From the NCBI RefSeq assembly GCF_014645235.1, contig NZ_BMLM01000001.1, positions 496,001-560,000 on the forward strand: a stretch of 64,000 nt of DNA, given 5' to 3'. Shown one piece after another: positions 9,553 to 19,664 of the stretch. Each line of letters begins with the position of its first letter. Within the stretch, counting starts at the first letter, position 1. The notes below the pieces were generated by a model that had not been told where the DNA came from, made no database searches, and was given only the letters and a program-made list of their open reading frames with translations. The DNA is from Agrococcus terreus (GTDB lineage Bacteria > Actinomycetota > Actinomycetes > Actinomycetales > Microbacteriaceae). The translations under genes were made by a program, and so were the position numbers.

Positions 9553-9583
9553 GACGGGGCGGCAGCCGTGCTGCCGCCCCGTC
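9553..9583 (+). terminator. Hairpin between fusA and tuf
   Basis: A perfect 13-bp stem (9553-9565 with 9571-9583) and CCGTG loop start 3 bases after the fusA stop. It has no T-run. Together with the promoter-like sequence before tuf, it suggests that tuf is also transcribed on its own. Confidence 0.6.
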
Positions 9584-9604
9584 CCACCGCCCAGCCGGCC
9601 CGGT

Positions 9605-9633
9605 TTTCCCTGGACCGGCACCCCCAGTACCAT
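9605..9633 (+). promoter_or_regulatory. Candidate tuf promoter
   Basis: TTTCCC (9605-9610), a 17-base spacer and TACCAT (9628-9633). The -35 match is weak. The position after the fusA hairpin and ~63 bases before the predicted tuf start makes it plausible. Confidence 0.4.
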
Positions 9634-9702
9634 TGATCACCACCACCCCGAAGCCCTGCCGCGACGCGGCGGTGCACGCATGAGAAGTCCTAGGAGGACA
9701 TA

Positions 9703-10896
<1,194 letters not shown>

Positions 10897-10912
10897 GTCC
10901 TCTGACTTGCTG

Positions 10913-10940
10913 GAAGGGCCCCGCTCCGGCGGGGCCCTTC
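10913..10940 (+). terminator. tuf terminator
   Basis: A 12-bp GC-rich stem (GAAGGGCCCCG paired with CGGGGCCCTTC, TCCG region in the loop) ends in TTCTGC and lies 17 bases after the tuf stop. It closes the str operon. Confidence 0.8.
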
Positions 10941-10967
10941 TGCATGCCCGGGCGCAGCTCGGCGCCC

Positions 10968-10973
10968 TAGGCT
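10968..10973 (+). promoter_or_regulatory. -10 hexamer TAGGCT, predicted leaderless start
   Basis: It ends 7 bases before the GTG at 10981. No ribosome site is visible in between. Confidence 0.5.
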
Positions 10974-10980
10974 CGGCCAC

Positions 10981-11748
10981 GTGGAGCGCGCGGAGTTCGA
11001 CGAGTGGTCGGAGCGGCTGGTCGCCTGGGCGGCGCAGGCGGACGGCGTGCTCGGCCTCGTGCTGGTCGGGAGCACGGCGAGGACGGCGCACGCGCCGGAC
11101 GCGTGGAGCGACCACGACTTCTTCGTCGTCGCCGAACCGGGCTCGGCGGAGCAGCTGCGCGCGCGGACCGACTGGCTCCCGCGGCGAGCGGCGGGCATCG
11201 CGCTGCACGAGCGCGACACGGCGCACGGTGCGTGGGTGGTCTTCGTCGACGGCCACCTGCTCGAGTACGCGGTCTTCGCGCCCGACGAGGTCGGCCTGAG
11301 CCGCAGCGGCGCGCTGCGCGTCGCGGTCGACCGCGCGGGCGGGCTCGCGTCCCGCATGCTGCCGACGCTCGCACCGCCGGAGCGCGATCCGCGCACGCTC
11401 GCGACCGCGCTGCACCGGGCGCTCCTCGTCGGCGCCGGCCGCGGCGCCCGCGGCGAGCGGCTCGTCGCCCGTCGCCACCTGCTCGACGCCGCGGACGCGC
11501 TGCTCGGACTCGTCGCCGCGCTCCGCGGCGCGGACGACGCGCAGGACCCGTGGCGCCGGGTCGAGCGCACCGAGCCCGAGCTCGCGGCCGCGCTCGACGG
11601 CATCATCGCCCGCGGCGACGCGGGCGCCGCGCTCGCGCTCGCCGACCTCGCGGCCGACGCGGCAGGGGACCAGCCGTGGTGGCCGGCCGCGCTGGCGGCC
11701 GCGGTGCGTCCGAGGCTCGTCGCCGCCGCGCGCGACGACGAGGCGTGA
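10981..11748 (+). CDS. Nucleotidyltransferase-fold protein
   Basis: 255 residues from a GTG. The segment [19 protein letters not shown] at residues ~30-48 matches the GS...DxD signature of the polymerase-beta/aminoglycoside-nucleotidyltransferase fold: Gly-Ser binds phosphate and the two Asp bind metal. The C-terminal half is helical and Ala/Arg-rich, as in antibiotic adenylyltransferase-like proteins. The substrate cannot be read from the sequence, and a resistance role should not be assumed. It stands alone between tuf and the next short unit. Confidence 0.6.
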   Translation: MERAEFDEWSERLVAWAAQADGVLGLVLVGSTARTAHAPDAWSDHDFFVVAEPGSAEQLRARTDWLPRRAAGIALHERDTAHGAWVVFVDGHLLEYAVFAPDEVGLSRSGALRVAVDRAGGLASRMLPTLAPPERDPRTLATALHRALLVGAGRGARGERLVARRHLLDAADALLGLVAALRGADDAQDPWRRVERTEPELAAALDGIIARGDAGAALALADLAADAAGDQPWWPAALAAAVRPRLVAAARDDEA

Positions 11749-11762
11749 CCGCCGCGGTCGCC

Positions 11763-11768
11763 TAGGCT
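11763..11768 (+). promoter_or_regulatory. -10 hexamer TAGGCT, predicted leaderless start
   Basis: It ends 6 bases before the GTG at 11775, with no ribosome site visible. Confidence 0.5.
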
Positions 11769-11774
11769 CGACGC

Positions 11775-12344
11775 GTGGTGGAGATCATCGACTTCGACGT
11801 CCAGCAGACCCCGATCGACGGGCTCGCGCTCATCCGCATGAAGCAGGTGCGCGAGGAGCGCGGCACGGTGCGCGAGTTCTTCCGCGCCTCGGCGTTCGAG
11901 GCCGCCGGGATCCCGCTGCCCGCCTTCCAGCAGGTGAACGTCACCGAGACGAACCCGGGGGCGATCCGCGGCATGCACGGCGAGTCGATGGTGAAGCTCA
12001 TCGCCATCGCGCACGGCACCGCGTGGGGCGCGTGGGTCGACGCCCGGCCCGAATCGCCCACCCGCGGCGCCGTCTTCCAGACCGCGCTCGAGCCCGGCAC
12101 CCAGATCCTCGTGCCCGAGGGCGTCTGCAACGGCTTCCAGTCGACGGGCGACAGCCCGACCCAGTACGTCTACTGCTTCACCTCGGAGTGGGTGCCCGGC
12201 ATGACCGGCGTCGCGCTCACCCCGCTCGACCCGGCGCTCGGCATCGCGTGGCCGCTGCCGGTCGACACGGAGGACCGCTCGAGCGTGAGCGCGAAGGACC
12301 TCGCCGCCCCGACCCTCGCCGAGGTGCTCGGCGAGCACGCGTGA
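11775..12344 (+). CDS. dTDP-4-dehydrorhamnose 3,5-epimerase-like protein (RmlC family)
   Basis: 189 residues with the cupin layout of Rml[10 protein letters not shown] stands where the ET/REFFR box is usual. The AIRGMHGE motif carries the catalytic His (residue 68), and the core strand is EGVCNGFQS. RmlC enzymes epimerise dTDP-4-keto-6-deoxyglucose in L-rhamnose synthesis, but no rmlA, rmlB or rmlD lies nearby. The motifs also differ from classical RmlC (RGLHYQ, FAHGF). It may therefore act on a related nucleotide-sugar. The stop overlaps the next start (GTGA). Confidence 0.75.
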   Translation: MVEIIDFDVQQTPIDGLALIRMKQVREERGTVREFFRASAFEAAGIPLPAFQQVNVTETNPGAIRGMHGESMVKLIAIAHGTAWGAWVDARPESPTRGAVFQTALEPGTQILVPEGVCNGFQSTGDSPTQYVYCFTSEWVPGMTGVALTPLDPALGIAWPLPVDTEDRSSVSAKDLAAPTLAEVLGEHA

Positions 12345-12580
12345 CGGCCGGCGTGGAGGCGCTCGGCCTCGCGGCCGCGATCCTGCTGCTCGTCGGCGCG
12401 GCGTTCAGCGCCATCGTCTGGCCGCCGTTCTGGCGCCGCGTCGCCGCCGATCCGCGCGCCCGCGATGCCGACGGCCGGGCCACGCGGTTCCTGCGGGTGC
12501 ACGCCGTGCTCATCGGCACCGCGCTCGTGATCGCCCTCGCGCAGGCCGTGGTCGGCGTCTGGTGGCTCATCGCGCGCTGA
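12341..12580 (+). CDS. Small two-span membrane protein (SCO4848-like)
   Basis: 79 residues from a GTG that overlaps the previous stop by 4 bases. Two hydrophobic helices (residues ~7-28 and 54-78) flank a short charged loop. The IVWPPFWRR, FLRVH and final VVGVWWLI segments resemble the small actinobacterial SCO4848-type membrane family, whose function is unknown. The resemblance is from memory of the pattern. Translational coupling to the epimerase-like gene may be incidental. Confidence 0.55.
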   Translation: MTAGVEALGLAAAILLLVGAAFSAIVWPPFWRRVAADPRARDADGRATRFLRVHAVLIGTALVIALAQAVVGVWWLIAR

Positions 12581-12697
12581 GGCGCGTCGGCGCTGATCGC
12601 GCGCGCAGGCCGCGGTGCGGCCGCGTCCAGGCTCGTGCGGTTGGGTCGGGGGACAGGTCGGCGCAGCCGTGCCGACCCCACGACACGGAGGTGCGAG

Positions 12698-13264
12698 ATG
12701 GCAGACAGCGACATCCGCGACGGCGGCGACCAGCCGCTCGACGACGAGCAGGCGCTCCCGGGCGGACGGCCCGACGATGCCCCCAGCGGCACCGGCGACC
12801 TCCCGCCGCGCGCCGACGAGCAGACGGGCGAGGCGATCCCCGCCGGCGGCGACGCCGCGGGGCCGGATCCCGCGCAGGGCATCGACGGCCAGGCGACGTT
12901 CGTCGCGGATGCGACGGGCCGCGCCTACGAGCGCACCGTCGAGGAGGGCGAGGCCGCGATCGACGAGCACAGGGCGCGCATCGCCGCGATGGAGGCGCAG
13001 GCTCCCGGCGCCGCCGACGCGGCGGGCACGGCCGGTGAGCCGCTCGAGCCCGGCCCCGGGGCGCCGACCCCGGGCGAGTCGCCCGGCCCCGAGGAGCCCG
13101 AGGTCACGCCCCTGCCCGACGCCCCCGGTGCGCCCGGCGCGCCGACGGCGCCCGGCGGACCGGAGGCGCCGACCGGACCCGGCGCGCTCGATCCGAGCGC
13201 GCCCGTCGGCGACCCCGCCGGCGACGCGAGCGCGCAGGATCCGCTCGACGGCCGCCAGGCCTGA
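12698..13264 (+). CDS. Low-complexity acidic Pro/Gly/Ala-rich protein
   Basis: 188 residues from an ATG with GGAGGTGCGAG upstream. The composition is mostly Asp, Gly, Pro, Ala and Glu, with almost no hydrophobic core, so the protein is probably disordered. A short conserved-looking stretch near residues 65-110 (FVADATGRAYERTVEEGEAA) might fold. No family or signal peptide is recognised. The long open frame in GC-rich DNA and the good ribosome site support it being real, but it could be a chance frame. Confidence 0.5.
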   Translation: MADSDIRDGGDQPLDDEQALPGGRPDDAPSGTGDLPPRADEQTGEAIPAGGDAAGPDPAQGIDGQATFVADATGRAYERTVEEGEAAIDEHRARIAAMEAQAPGAADAAGTAGEPLEPGPGAPTPGESPGPEEPEVTPLPDAPGAPGAPTAPGGPEAPTGPGALDPSAPVGDPAGDASAQDPLDGRQA

Positions 13265-13294
13265 CGGAGCGCGCGGCGCCGCGGAACCGTCGGC

Positions 13295-14212
13295 TCAGCC
13301 GGCGACCGCGGCGCCGCGCCGCGCCGTCGCCTCGAGCAGCGCCCGCAGCAGCTCTTGCACCACGGGCTCCTGCTCGTCGGCGACGACCGCGCCGATCTCG
13401 CGCCGCGCGAGCGGATGCCGCACCGGCACCTCGCGCACGCCGTCGTCGATGCGCGACGGGCTCGGGGGCAGCACCGCGACGCCGAGGCCCGCGGCGGCCA
13501 GCCCGCGCGCGGCGCGGTACTCTCCGACCACGAGCGCGGGCTCGGGCACCTCGCCGCCGTCGGCCGCGAAGAGCGCCTCCACGGCGTCGTGGATGCCGTA
13601 GCCGGGCGCGAGCATGATCTGCGGCCAGCGCCGCAGCGCCTCGACCGACACCTCGTGCATCGCGGCGAGCGGATGCTCGGCCGCGGCGACGGCGACGAGC
13701 GGCTCGGCGTAGAGCATCGTCACGGCGCCGATCTCGGCGGGCGGCGCCGCGACGACGGCGATGTCCGCGCTCCCGTCGACGACCGCCCCGACGCAGCTCG
13801 CGCGCGAGCCGTGCTGGAGCCGCAGCGCGACGTCGGGCCAGCGCGCGCGGAAGCGGCGGATCGCCTCCGGCACCAGCCGCTCGCCGAGCATCGTCTGGAA
13901 CGCGATCCCGACCTCGCTCGCCCCGATCGAGCCGGCGCGCGCCACCGAGGCCAGCGCGTCGCCGATCGCCTGCAGCGCCTGCTCGCCCGCGCCGGCGAGC
14001 GCCTCGCCGGCGGCGGTGAGCACGACCCCGCGGCCCTCGCGCCGCACGACCGGTGCCTCGACGACGGCCGCGATCCGCTGCAGCGCGCGGGTGGCGCTCG
14101 GCTGCGGGATGCCGAGCTCGTCGGCCGCAGCGGTCACCGTGCCCGTGCGCCGCACGGCGACGAGCACGGGCAGGTCGCGCAGCAGCCGCGCGTCGTGGGG
14201 GTCAGGATGCAT
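13295..14212 (-). CDS. LysR-family transcriptional regulator
   Basis: 305 residues; the start at 14212 gives the usual N-terminus. A winged helix-turn-helix occupies residues ~8-65 (GTVTAAADELGIPQPSATRA), followed by a periplasmic-binding-like effector domain (residues ~90-295). It is transcribed divergently from the MFS gene at 14283 with 70 bases between them, the standard arrangement for a LysR protein controlling its neighbour. The small-molecule ligand is unknown. The -10-like TACGCT lies 6 bases upstream of the start, so its mRNA is probably leaderless. Confidence 0.88.
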   Translation of the reverse strand: MHPDPHDARLLRDLPVLVAVRRTGTVTAAADELGIPQPSATRALQRIAAVVEAPVVRREGRGVVLTAAGEALAGAGEQALQAIGDALASVARAGSIGASEVGIAFQTMLGERLVPEAIRRFRARWPDVALRLQHGSRASCVGAVVDGSADIAVVAAPPAEIGAVTMLYAEPLVAVAAAEHPLAAMHEVSVEALRRWPQIMLAPGYGIHDAVEALFAADGGEVPEPALVVGEYRAARGLAAAGLGVAVLPPSPSRIDDGVREVPVRHPLARREIGAVVADEQEPVVQELLRALLEATARRGAAVAG

Positions 14213-14218
14213 GCCGCC

Positions 14219-14224
14219 AGCGTA
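14219..14224 (-). promoter_or_regulatory. -10 hexamer TACGCT for the LysR gene
   Basis: It reads on the minus strand and ends 6 bases before the start codon, predicting a leaderless transcript. Confidence 0.45.
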
Positions 14225-14269
14225 TGGGAACGGGGTGTCGGCGCATTGGTCATTCGCTCGACGGCGGCC

Positions 14270-14275
14270 TAGCGT
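14270..14275 (+). promoter_or_regulatory. -10 hexamer TAGCGT for the MFS gene
   Basis: It ends 7 bases before the ATG at 14283 in the short LysR/MFS divergent region. Confidence 0.5.
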
Positions 14276-14282
14276 CGACAGC

Positions 14283-15515
14283 ATGACCGCCTCGCCAGCC
14301 CTCCTCGAGCGCGCGCCGGTGGCGATCTCGCCCCGCCGCCTCACGGTGGCGCTGCTGGCGGTGGGCCTCGCGACCTTCACGCAGCTCTACGCGATCCAGG
14401 GCGCGCTGCCGCAGCTCGCGCGAGAGCTGGGCGCGAGCCCCTCGGAGGCAGCGCTCACCGTGTCGCTCGCGACCGCGGGCCTCGCCGTCTCGGTCATCCC
14501 GTGGGCGTTCGCCGCCGACCGCTTCGGCAAGCTGGCGATGATGCGCGCCGCGGCGATCGGCTCGGTCGTGCTGTCGGCCGCGGTGGTGGTGGCGCCGAGC
14601 ACGGAGGCGCTCCTCGCGATCCGCTTCCTCGGCGGCGCGGCGCTCGGCGCCGTGCCGGCCCTCAGCGTCGCCGTCGCCTACGAGCGGCTGAGCGGGCGCG
14701 CCGCCGCGACCGTCGCCGCCGCGTACATCGCAGGCACCTCGGTGGGCGGCGCCGCGGGCCGGCTCGTCGTCGGGCCGCTCGCGCCGCTGCTCGGCTGGCG
14801 GTGGGCGGTGCTCGTGGTCGTCGCGCTCGGCGCGGTCGCGATCCTCGTCTTCCTGCTCGCGGTGCGCGGGCGCGGGGCAGGGCCGTCGGCACCGTCGGGG
14901 TCGCGCCGGAGCCGCATGGCGGAGGCGCTGCGCGGCCGGGGGCTGCGGCCCCTCTACCTCCAGTCGTTCCTGCTCGTGGGCGTGCAGGTGGGCGTCTACA
15001 ACTACCTCGCGTTCCGGCTCGAGGCGCCGCCGTACGCGCTCGCGCCGGCCGTCGCCTCGCTCATCTTCCTGGCCTACGCAGCCGGCACCGCGGGCTCGCG
15101 CGCATCGAGCTGGATCGCGGGCCGGCTCGGCGCGCGCACGACGATGGTCGCGGGGCACGCGACGATGCTCGTCGGCCTCGCCCTCCTCGCGCTGCCGCCG
15201 CTGCCGGCCGTCGTCGCGGGCCTCGTCGTGGCGACGCTCGGCTTCTTCGTCGCGCACGCGACCGCCGCCTCGCAGGTGGGCGCGCGGGCGAGCGCCGCCT
15301 CCCGCGCGCAGGCCGGCGCCCTGTACACGATCGCCTTCTACGTCGGCTCGGCCGTCTTCGGGTGGGTGCTCGGGCTGCCGTTCGAGGCTGGCGGCTGGCT
15401 CGCGCTCACGGCCTGCGCCATGGGCATGGTGCTCGTGTCGCTCGCCGTCGCCCTCGCCGCGGCGTGGTCGGCCCGCCGCGGGGGCGCGCCGGAGCCGGCG
15501 GCCTCCGCTCGCTGA
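14283..15515 (+). CDS. Major facilitator superfamily transporter (YnfM-like)
   Basis: 410 residues with about twelve hydrophobic spans and a basic central loop near residue 200. The FTQLYAIQGALPQLARELG segment in span 1 and the WAFAADRFGK loop (the MFS motif-A position) are typical of drug/metabolite exporters of the YnfM type. The substrate is unknown. Control by the divergent LysR regulator is likely. It converges with the IclR gene downstream, only 10 bases away. Confidence 0.85.
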   Translation: MTASPALLERAPVAISPRRLTVALLAVGLATFTQLYAIQGALPQLARELGASPSEAALTVSLATAGLAVSVIPWAFAADRFGKLAMMRAAAIGSVVLSAAVVVAPSTEALLAIRFLGGAALGAVPALSVAVAYERLSGRAAATVAAAYIAGTSVGGAAGRLVVGPLAPLLGWRWAVLVVVALGAVAILVFLLAVRGRGAGPSAPSGSRRSRMAEALRGRGLRPLYLQSFLLVGVQVGVYNYLAFRLEAPPYALAPAVASLIFLAYAAGTAGSRASSWIAGRLGARTTMVAGHATMLVGLALLALPPLPAVVAGLVVATLGFFVAHATAASQVGARASAASRAQAGALYTIAFYVGSAVFGWVLGLPFEAGGWLALTACAMGMVLVSLAVALAAAWSARRGGAPEPAASAR

Positions 15516-15525
15516 CCGCGCTCGC

Positions 15526-16290
15526 TCAGCCGCCGAGGCGTCGCCCGAGCTCGCGGGCCGCTGCGGCGCAGCGCTCGCCGAGCGACGCCCAGTCGTCCCC
15601 GCCGGGACCGGCGTCCGCCATCCGGAAGGTGAGGCCGACGGCGGCGGCGGGCGCGCCCGTCGCGTCGAAGGCCGCGGCGGCGACCGAGCCGTACGAGGGG
15701 TCGACCTCGCCGGCCTCCGTCGCCCAGCCGCGTCGGCGGACGGCGCCGAGGAGCGTCGTGAGCGCCTGCCGCGTCGCGGGCCGCTCGCCCGCGAGGTCGC
15801 GGTCGTGGGGGAGCAGCGCCCGCACCTGGTCGTCGCCGAGCGCGGCGAGCAGCGCGCGCCCGGTGGCGGTGCGCACGGCGGGCAGCCGCACGCCCACCCG
15901 CGAGACGGTCACGGGGGAGCGCCGGCCCGCGCCGCGGCCCGCGTACGCGACGTCGCGCCCCGCGAGCACGGCGAGGTGGCTCGTCGAGGGCAGCGGCGCC
16001 TCGGCGACGAGCCGGTCGAGCACGGGCTGCGCGAGCCGCTCGAGGCGCGTGGCGGCGGCGACGCGCGAGCCGATCTGCTGCACGCGCGCGCTCGGCCCCC
16101 ACGCCCCGAGCTCGGGGTAGTGCACGAGGAAGCCCTCGTCGCGCATCACCTGGAGCAGCTGGTACGCGCTCGAGCGCGGCAGGCCCAGCTCGCGCGCGAT
16201 CGTCGACGCGCGCACGGGCCCCGGCTGCTCGGCGAGCAGCGAGAGCACCCGCAGCGCGCTGCGCGCCGCCGGCATCCGCGGCATCCCCAT
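15526..16290 (-). CDS. IclR-family regulator, probable hut regulator
   Basis: 254 residues. An N-terminal winged helix (residues ~6-60, containing RASTIARELGLPRSSAYQLL) is followed by the IclR effector-binding domain with the RTATGRALLAALG segment. It is divergent from hutHUI across 183 bases that hold a perfect 16-bp palindrome and a longer inverted repeat. IclR proteins are frequent local regulators of catabolic operons, so control of histidine use by urocanate or histidine is the simplest reading. The start at 16290 has a GAGGAGGGG-type ribosome site. Confidence 0.85.
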   Translation of the reverse strand: MGMPRMPAARSALRVLSLLAEQPGPVRASTIARELGLPRSSAYQLLQVMRDEGFLVHYPELGAWGPSARVQQIGSRVAAATRLERLAQPVLDRLVAEAPLPSTSHLAVLAGRDVAYAGRGAGRRSPVTVSRVGVRLPAVRTATGRALLAALGDDQVRALLPHDRDLAGERPATRQALTTLLGAVRRRGWATEAGEVDPSYGSVAAAAFDATGAPAAAVGLTFRMADAGPGGDDWASLGERCAAAARELGRRLGG

Positions 16291-16339
16291 CCGCCCCTCC
16301 TCCCCATCCGACCGGTCGCTGCCGCCCCGATCGCGCCCG

Positions 16340-16392
16340 AGCGGTCACGTGCTGGCGCCAGCGCGGCGCATCGGCGACCACAGGTGACCGCT
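16340..16392. promoter_or_regulatory. Long inverted repeat in the iclR-hutH region
   Basis: AGCGGTCAC (16340-16348) is mirrored exactly by GTGACCGCT (16384-16392). A perfect 12-bp palindrome, GCTGGCGCCAGC, lies between the arms at 16351-16362. These are candidate operator sites for the IclR protein. Confidence 0.5.
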
Positions 16393-16402
16393 CGACGACG
16401 CA

Positions 16403-16418
16403 GTCTGAGATCTCAGAC
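16403..16418. promoter_or_regulatory. Perfect palindrome, candidate hut operator
   Basis: GTCTGAGATCTCAGAC is a perfect 16-bp palindrome, relatively AT-rich for this DNA, 56 bases before the hutH ATG. Its position over the probable promoter fits repression by the divergent IclR protein. Confidence 0.6.
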
Positions 16419-16473
16419 GGTACTGGAGCGGGAGGCGGTGCGCCAGAGCGCGCGAACGGGTGGGATGGGAGCC

Positions 16474-18009
16474 ATGCAGGAGATCGTCATCGGAGACGCG
16501 CCGCTCGACCGCCACCAGGTCGTGCAGGTCGCCCGCCACCGCGCGCGCATCGCGCTCAGCCCCGCCGCGCTCGAGCGGATCGACGCCTCCCGCGCCGTCG
16601 TCGACGCGCTCGCGAGCGACGTGCGCCCCCACTACGGCATCTCGACCGGCTTCGGCGCGCTCGCGAACACCGCGATCGCCCCCGCCGACCGCACCCGCCT
16701 GCAGCAGTCGCTCATCCGCTCGCACGCCGCGTCGTCGGGTCCGGAGGTGGAGGCAGAGGTCGTCCGCGGCCTCATGCTGCTGCGCCTGCAGACGCTCGCG
16801 ACCGGCCGCACCGGCGCGCGCCGCGCCACCGTCGAGCTGTACGCGGCGATGCTCAACGCCGGGATCCACCCCGTCGTCGGCGAGCACGGCTCGCTCGGCT
16901 GCTCCGGCGACCTCGCGCCGCTCTCGCACATGGCGCTCGCGGCGATGGGCGAGGGCACGGTGCGCGTCGAGGACGAGCTGCTCGACGCCGCCGAGGCGCT
17001 CCGCCGCGCCGGCCTCGAGCCGGTCGTGCTCGCCGAGAAGGAGGGCCTCGCCCTCATCAACGGCACCGACGGCATGCTCGCGATGCTCTGCATGGCGCTC
17101 GCCGACCTCGACCGCCTGCTCGACACCGCCGACCTCGCCGCCGCCATGAGCGTCGAGGGGCTGCTCGGCACCGACGCGCCCTTCGCGGCAGAGCTCATGG
17201 CGCTCCGCCCGCACGCGGGCCAGGCGACGAGCGCCGCGCAGATCGCGGCGCTGCTCGCCGGCAGCCCGATCGTCGCGAGCCACAAGGGCCCCGAGGACAC
17301 CCGCGTGCAGGACGCCTACTCGCTGCGCTGCGCGCCGCAGGTGCACGGCGCCGCGCGCGACACCGCCGCCCACGCCGAGCGCGTCGGCGCCGTCGAGCTC
17401 GCGAGCGCGATCGACAACCCCGTCGTGCTGCCCGACGGCCGCGTCGTCTCGAACGGCAACTTCCACGGCGCGCCCATCGCGGCCGTGCTCGACTTCCTCG
17501 CGATCGCGATCGCCGACGTCGCGTCCATGAGCGAGCGCCGCACCGACCGCTTCCTCGACCCGGCGCGCTCCTACGGCCTCCCGCCGTTCCTCGCGCACGA
17601 CCCGGGCGTCGACTCCGGGCTCATGATCGCCCAGTACACGCAGGCCGCGATCGTCTCCGAGCTCAAGCGCCTCGCCGTGCCGGCCTCCGTCGACTCGATC
17701 CCGTCGAGCGCGATGCAGGAGGACCACGTGTCGATGGGCTGGGGCGCCGCGCGCAAGCTGCGCCGCGCGATCGACGGGCTGGAGCGGGTGCTCGCGATCG
17801 AGGTCATGACGGCGGCGCGCGGCATCGAGCTGCGCGACGACGCCGCGGGTGAGCGCACGGGCGCCGCCATCGCGACGATCCGCGAGGACGTGCCGGGCAT
17901 CGGGCCCGACCGCCTCCTCGCCGACGACATCGAGCGCACCCGCGCGCTCGTCGCATCCGGTGCGCTGCTCGCGGCCGCCGGCATCCACCACGATGGAGGG
18001 AACGCATGA
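16474..18009 (+). CDS. hutH: Histidine ammonia-lyase
   Basis: 511 residues. The enzyme converts histidine to urocanate and ammonia, the first step of histidine breakdown. The self-made MIO cofactor comes from an Xaa-Ser-Gly triplet; here it is Cys143-Ser144-Gly145 in [14 protein letters not shown], not Ala-Ser-Gly. The [10 protein letters not shown] segment near the N-terminus and the later QEDHVSMG motif are also present. ATG 16474 gives the usual N-terminus; ATG 16465, three codons earlier, is an alternative. The stop overlaps hutU (ATGA). Confidence 0.97.
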   Translation: MQEIVIGDAPLDRHQVVQVARHRARIALSPAALERIDASRAVVDALASDVRPHYGISTGFGALANTAIAPADRTRLQQSLIRSHAASSGPEVEAEVVRGLMLLRLQTLATGRTGARRATVELYAAMLNAGIHPVVGEHGSLGCSGDLAPLSHMALAAMGEGTVRVEDELLDAAEALRRAGLEPVVLAEKEGLALINGTDGMLAMLCMALADLDRLLDTADLAAAMSVEGLLGTDAPFAAELMALRPHAGQATSAAQIAALLAGSPIVASHKGPEDTRVQDAYSLRCAPQVHGAARDTAAHAERVGAVELASAIDNPVVLPDGRVVSNGNFHGAPIAAVLDFLAIAIADVASMSERRTDRFLDPARSYGLPPFLAHDPGVDSGLMIAQYTQAAIVSELKRLAVPASVDSIPSSAMQEDHVSMGWGAARKLRRAIDGLERVLAIEVMTAARGIELRDDAAGERTGAAIATIREDVPGIGPDRLLADDIERTRALVASGALLAAAGIHHDGGNA

Positions 18010-19664
18010 TGGAGGGCGCACGTCCGGTCCGCGCGCACCGCGGCACCGAGCTGCACACGAAGGGGTGGCAGCAGGAGGCGGTGCTGCGGATGCTGCAGAA
18101 CAACCTCGACCCCGAGGTCGCCGAGCACCCCGACGAGCTCGTCGTCTACGGCGGCACCGGCCGAGCCGCGCGCGACTGGCGCTCGTACGACGCGATCGTG
18201 CGCGAGCTCGAGCGGCTGGAGGCCGACGAGACGCTGCTCGTGCAGTCGGGCCGCCCCGTGGGCGTGCTGCGCACGAGCGAGTGGGCGCCGCGCGTGCTCA
18301 TCGCCAACTCGAACCTCGTGGGCGACTGGGCGACGTGGCCGGAGTTCCGCCGGCTCGAGGCCGAGGGGCTCACGATGTACGGCCAGATGACGGCCGGCTC
18401 GTGGATCTACATCGGCACGCAGGGCATCCTGCAGGGCACGTACGAGACCTTCGGCGCCGTCGCCCGCGCGCTCGGCCGCGAGAGCCTCGCCGGCACGATC
18501 ACGCTCACGGCCGGCCTCGGCGGGATGGGCGGCGCGCAGCCGCTCGCGGTCACGATGCAGGACGGCGTCGCCATCTGCATCGAGGTCGACCGCTCGCGCA
18601 TCGACCGCCGGATCGAGCACCGCTACCTCGACGTGCTCGCCGACTCGGTCGAGCACGCGCTCGAGCTCGCCGTCGAGGCGCGCGACGCCGGCCGAGGGCT
18701 GTCGATCGGCATCCACGGCAACGCCGCCGACGTCGTGCCGCAGCTGCTCGCGATGGGCGCGCCCATCGACGTCGTCACCGACCAGACGAGCGCCCATGAT
18801 CCGCTCGCCTACCTGCCGAGCGGCGTCGCCTTCGACGACTGGCAGGCCGAGCGCGAGCGCGACCCCGAGGGCTTCACCGTCCGCTCGCGCGCGTCGATGG
18901 CCCGCCACGTCGAGGCGATGGTCGGCTTCCAGCGGGCCGGCGCCGAGGTGTTCGACTACGGCAACTCGATCCGGGCGGAGGCGCTGCTCGGCGGCTTCGA
19001 GGACGCCTTCGCGTTCCCCGGCTTCGTGCCCGCGTACATCCGCCCGCTGTTCTGCGAGGGCAAGGGCCCGTTCCGCTGGGCAGCGCTCTCGGGCGACCCG
19101 GAGGACATCCGCCGCACCGACGAGGCGATCCTCGAGCTGTTCCCCGACGACGCCCACCTGCACCGCTGGATCCGCATGGCGCAGGAGCGCGTGCACTTCC
19201 AGGGGCTGCCCGCCCGCATCTGCTGGCTCGGCGCCGGCGAGCGGCACCGCGCGGGGCTCCGCTTCAACGAGATGGTGGCGAGCGGCGAGCTCTCGGCGCC
19301 CGTCGTGATCGGCCGCGACCACCTCGACTCGGGCTCGGTCGCGAGCCCGTACCGGGAGACCGAGGCGATGAAGGACGGCTCCGACGCCATCGCGGACTGG
19401 CCGCTGCTCAACGCGCTCGTCTCCACGTCGTCCGGTGCGAGCTGGGTGTCGATCCACCACGGCGGCGGCGTCGGCATCGGCCGCTCGATCCACGCCGGGC
19501 AGGTGACGGTCGCCGACGGCACGCCGCTCGCCGCGCAGAAGCTCGAGCGCGTGCTCACGAACGACCCGGCGATGGGCGTGCTGCGCCACGTCGACGCCGG
19601 CTACGGCGAGGCGATCTCGTTCGCCGAGGAGCACGAGGTGCGCGTGCCGATGCGGGAGGCGTGA
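18006..19664 (+). CDS. hutU: Urocanate hydratase
   Basis: 552 residues, full length. It hydrates urocanate to 4-imidazolone-5-propionate using tightly bound NAD+ as electrophile. Recognisable segments are the N-terminal [20 protein letters not shown], the [12 protein letters not shown] segment, and the dinucleotide-binding [12 protein letters not shown] stretch (residues ~173-184). It overlaps hutH by 4 bases upstream and hutI by 4 bases downstream (GTGA), so the three enzymes are probably made together. Confidence 0.98.
   Translation: MMEGARPVRAHRGTELHTKGWQQEAVLRMLQNNLDPEVAEHPDELVVYGGTGRAARDWRSYDAIVRELERLEADETLLVQSGRPVGVLRTSEWAPRVLIANSNLVGDWATWPEFRRLEAEGLTMYGQMTAGSWIYIGTQGILQGTYETFGAVARALGRESLAGTITLTAGLGGMGGAQPLAVTMQDGVAICIEVDRSRIDRRIEHRYLDVLADSVEHALELAVEARDAGRGLSIGIHGNAADVVPQLLAMGAPIDVVTDQTSAHDPLAYLPSGVAFDDWQAERERDPEGFTVRSRASMARHVEAMVGFQRAGAEVFDYGNSIRAEALLGGFEDAFAFPGFVPAYIRPLFCEGKGPFRWAALSGDPEDIRRTDEAILELFPDDAHLHRWIRMAQERVHFQGLPARICWLGAGERHRAGLRFNEMVASGELSAPVVIGRDHLDSGSVASPYRETEAMKDGSDAIADWPLLNALVSTSSGASWVSIHHGGGVGIGRSIHAGQVTVADGTPLAAQKLERVLTNDPAMGVLRHVDAGYGEAISFAEEHEVRVPMREA

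Noticed and set aside
10981-11748. Annotation as an aminoglycoside resistance gene
   Set aside because: Only the general nucleotidyltransferase signature is visible. The fold has many substrates, and nothing ties this protein to antibiotics.
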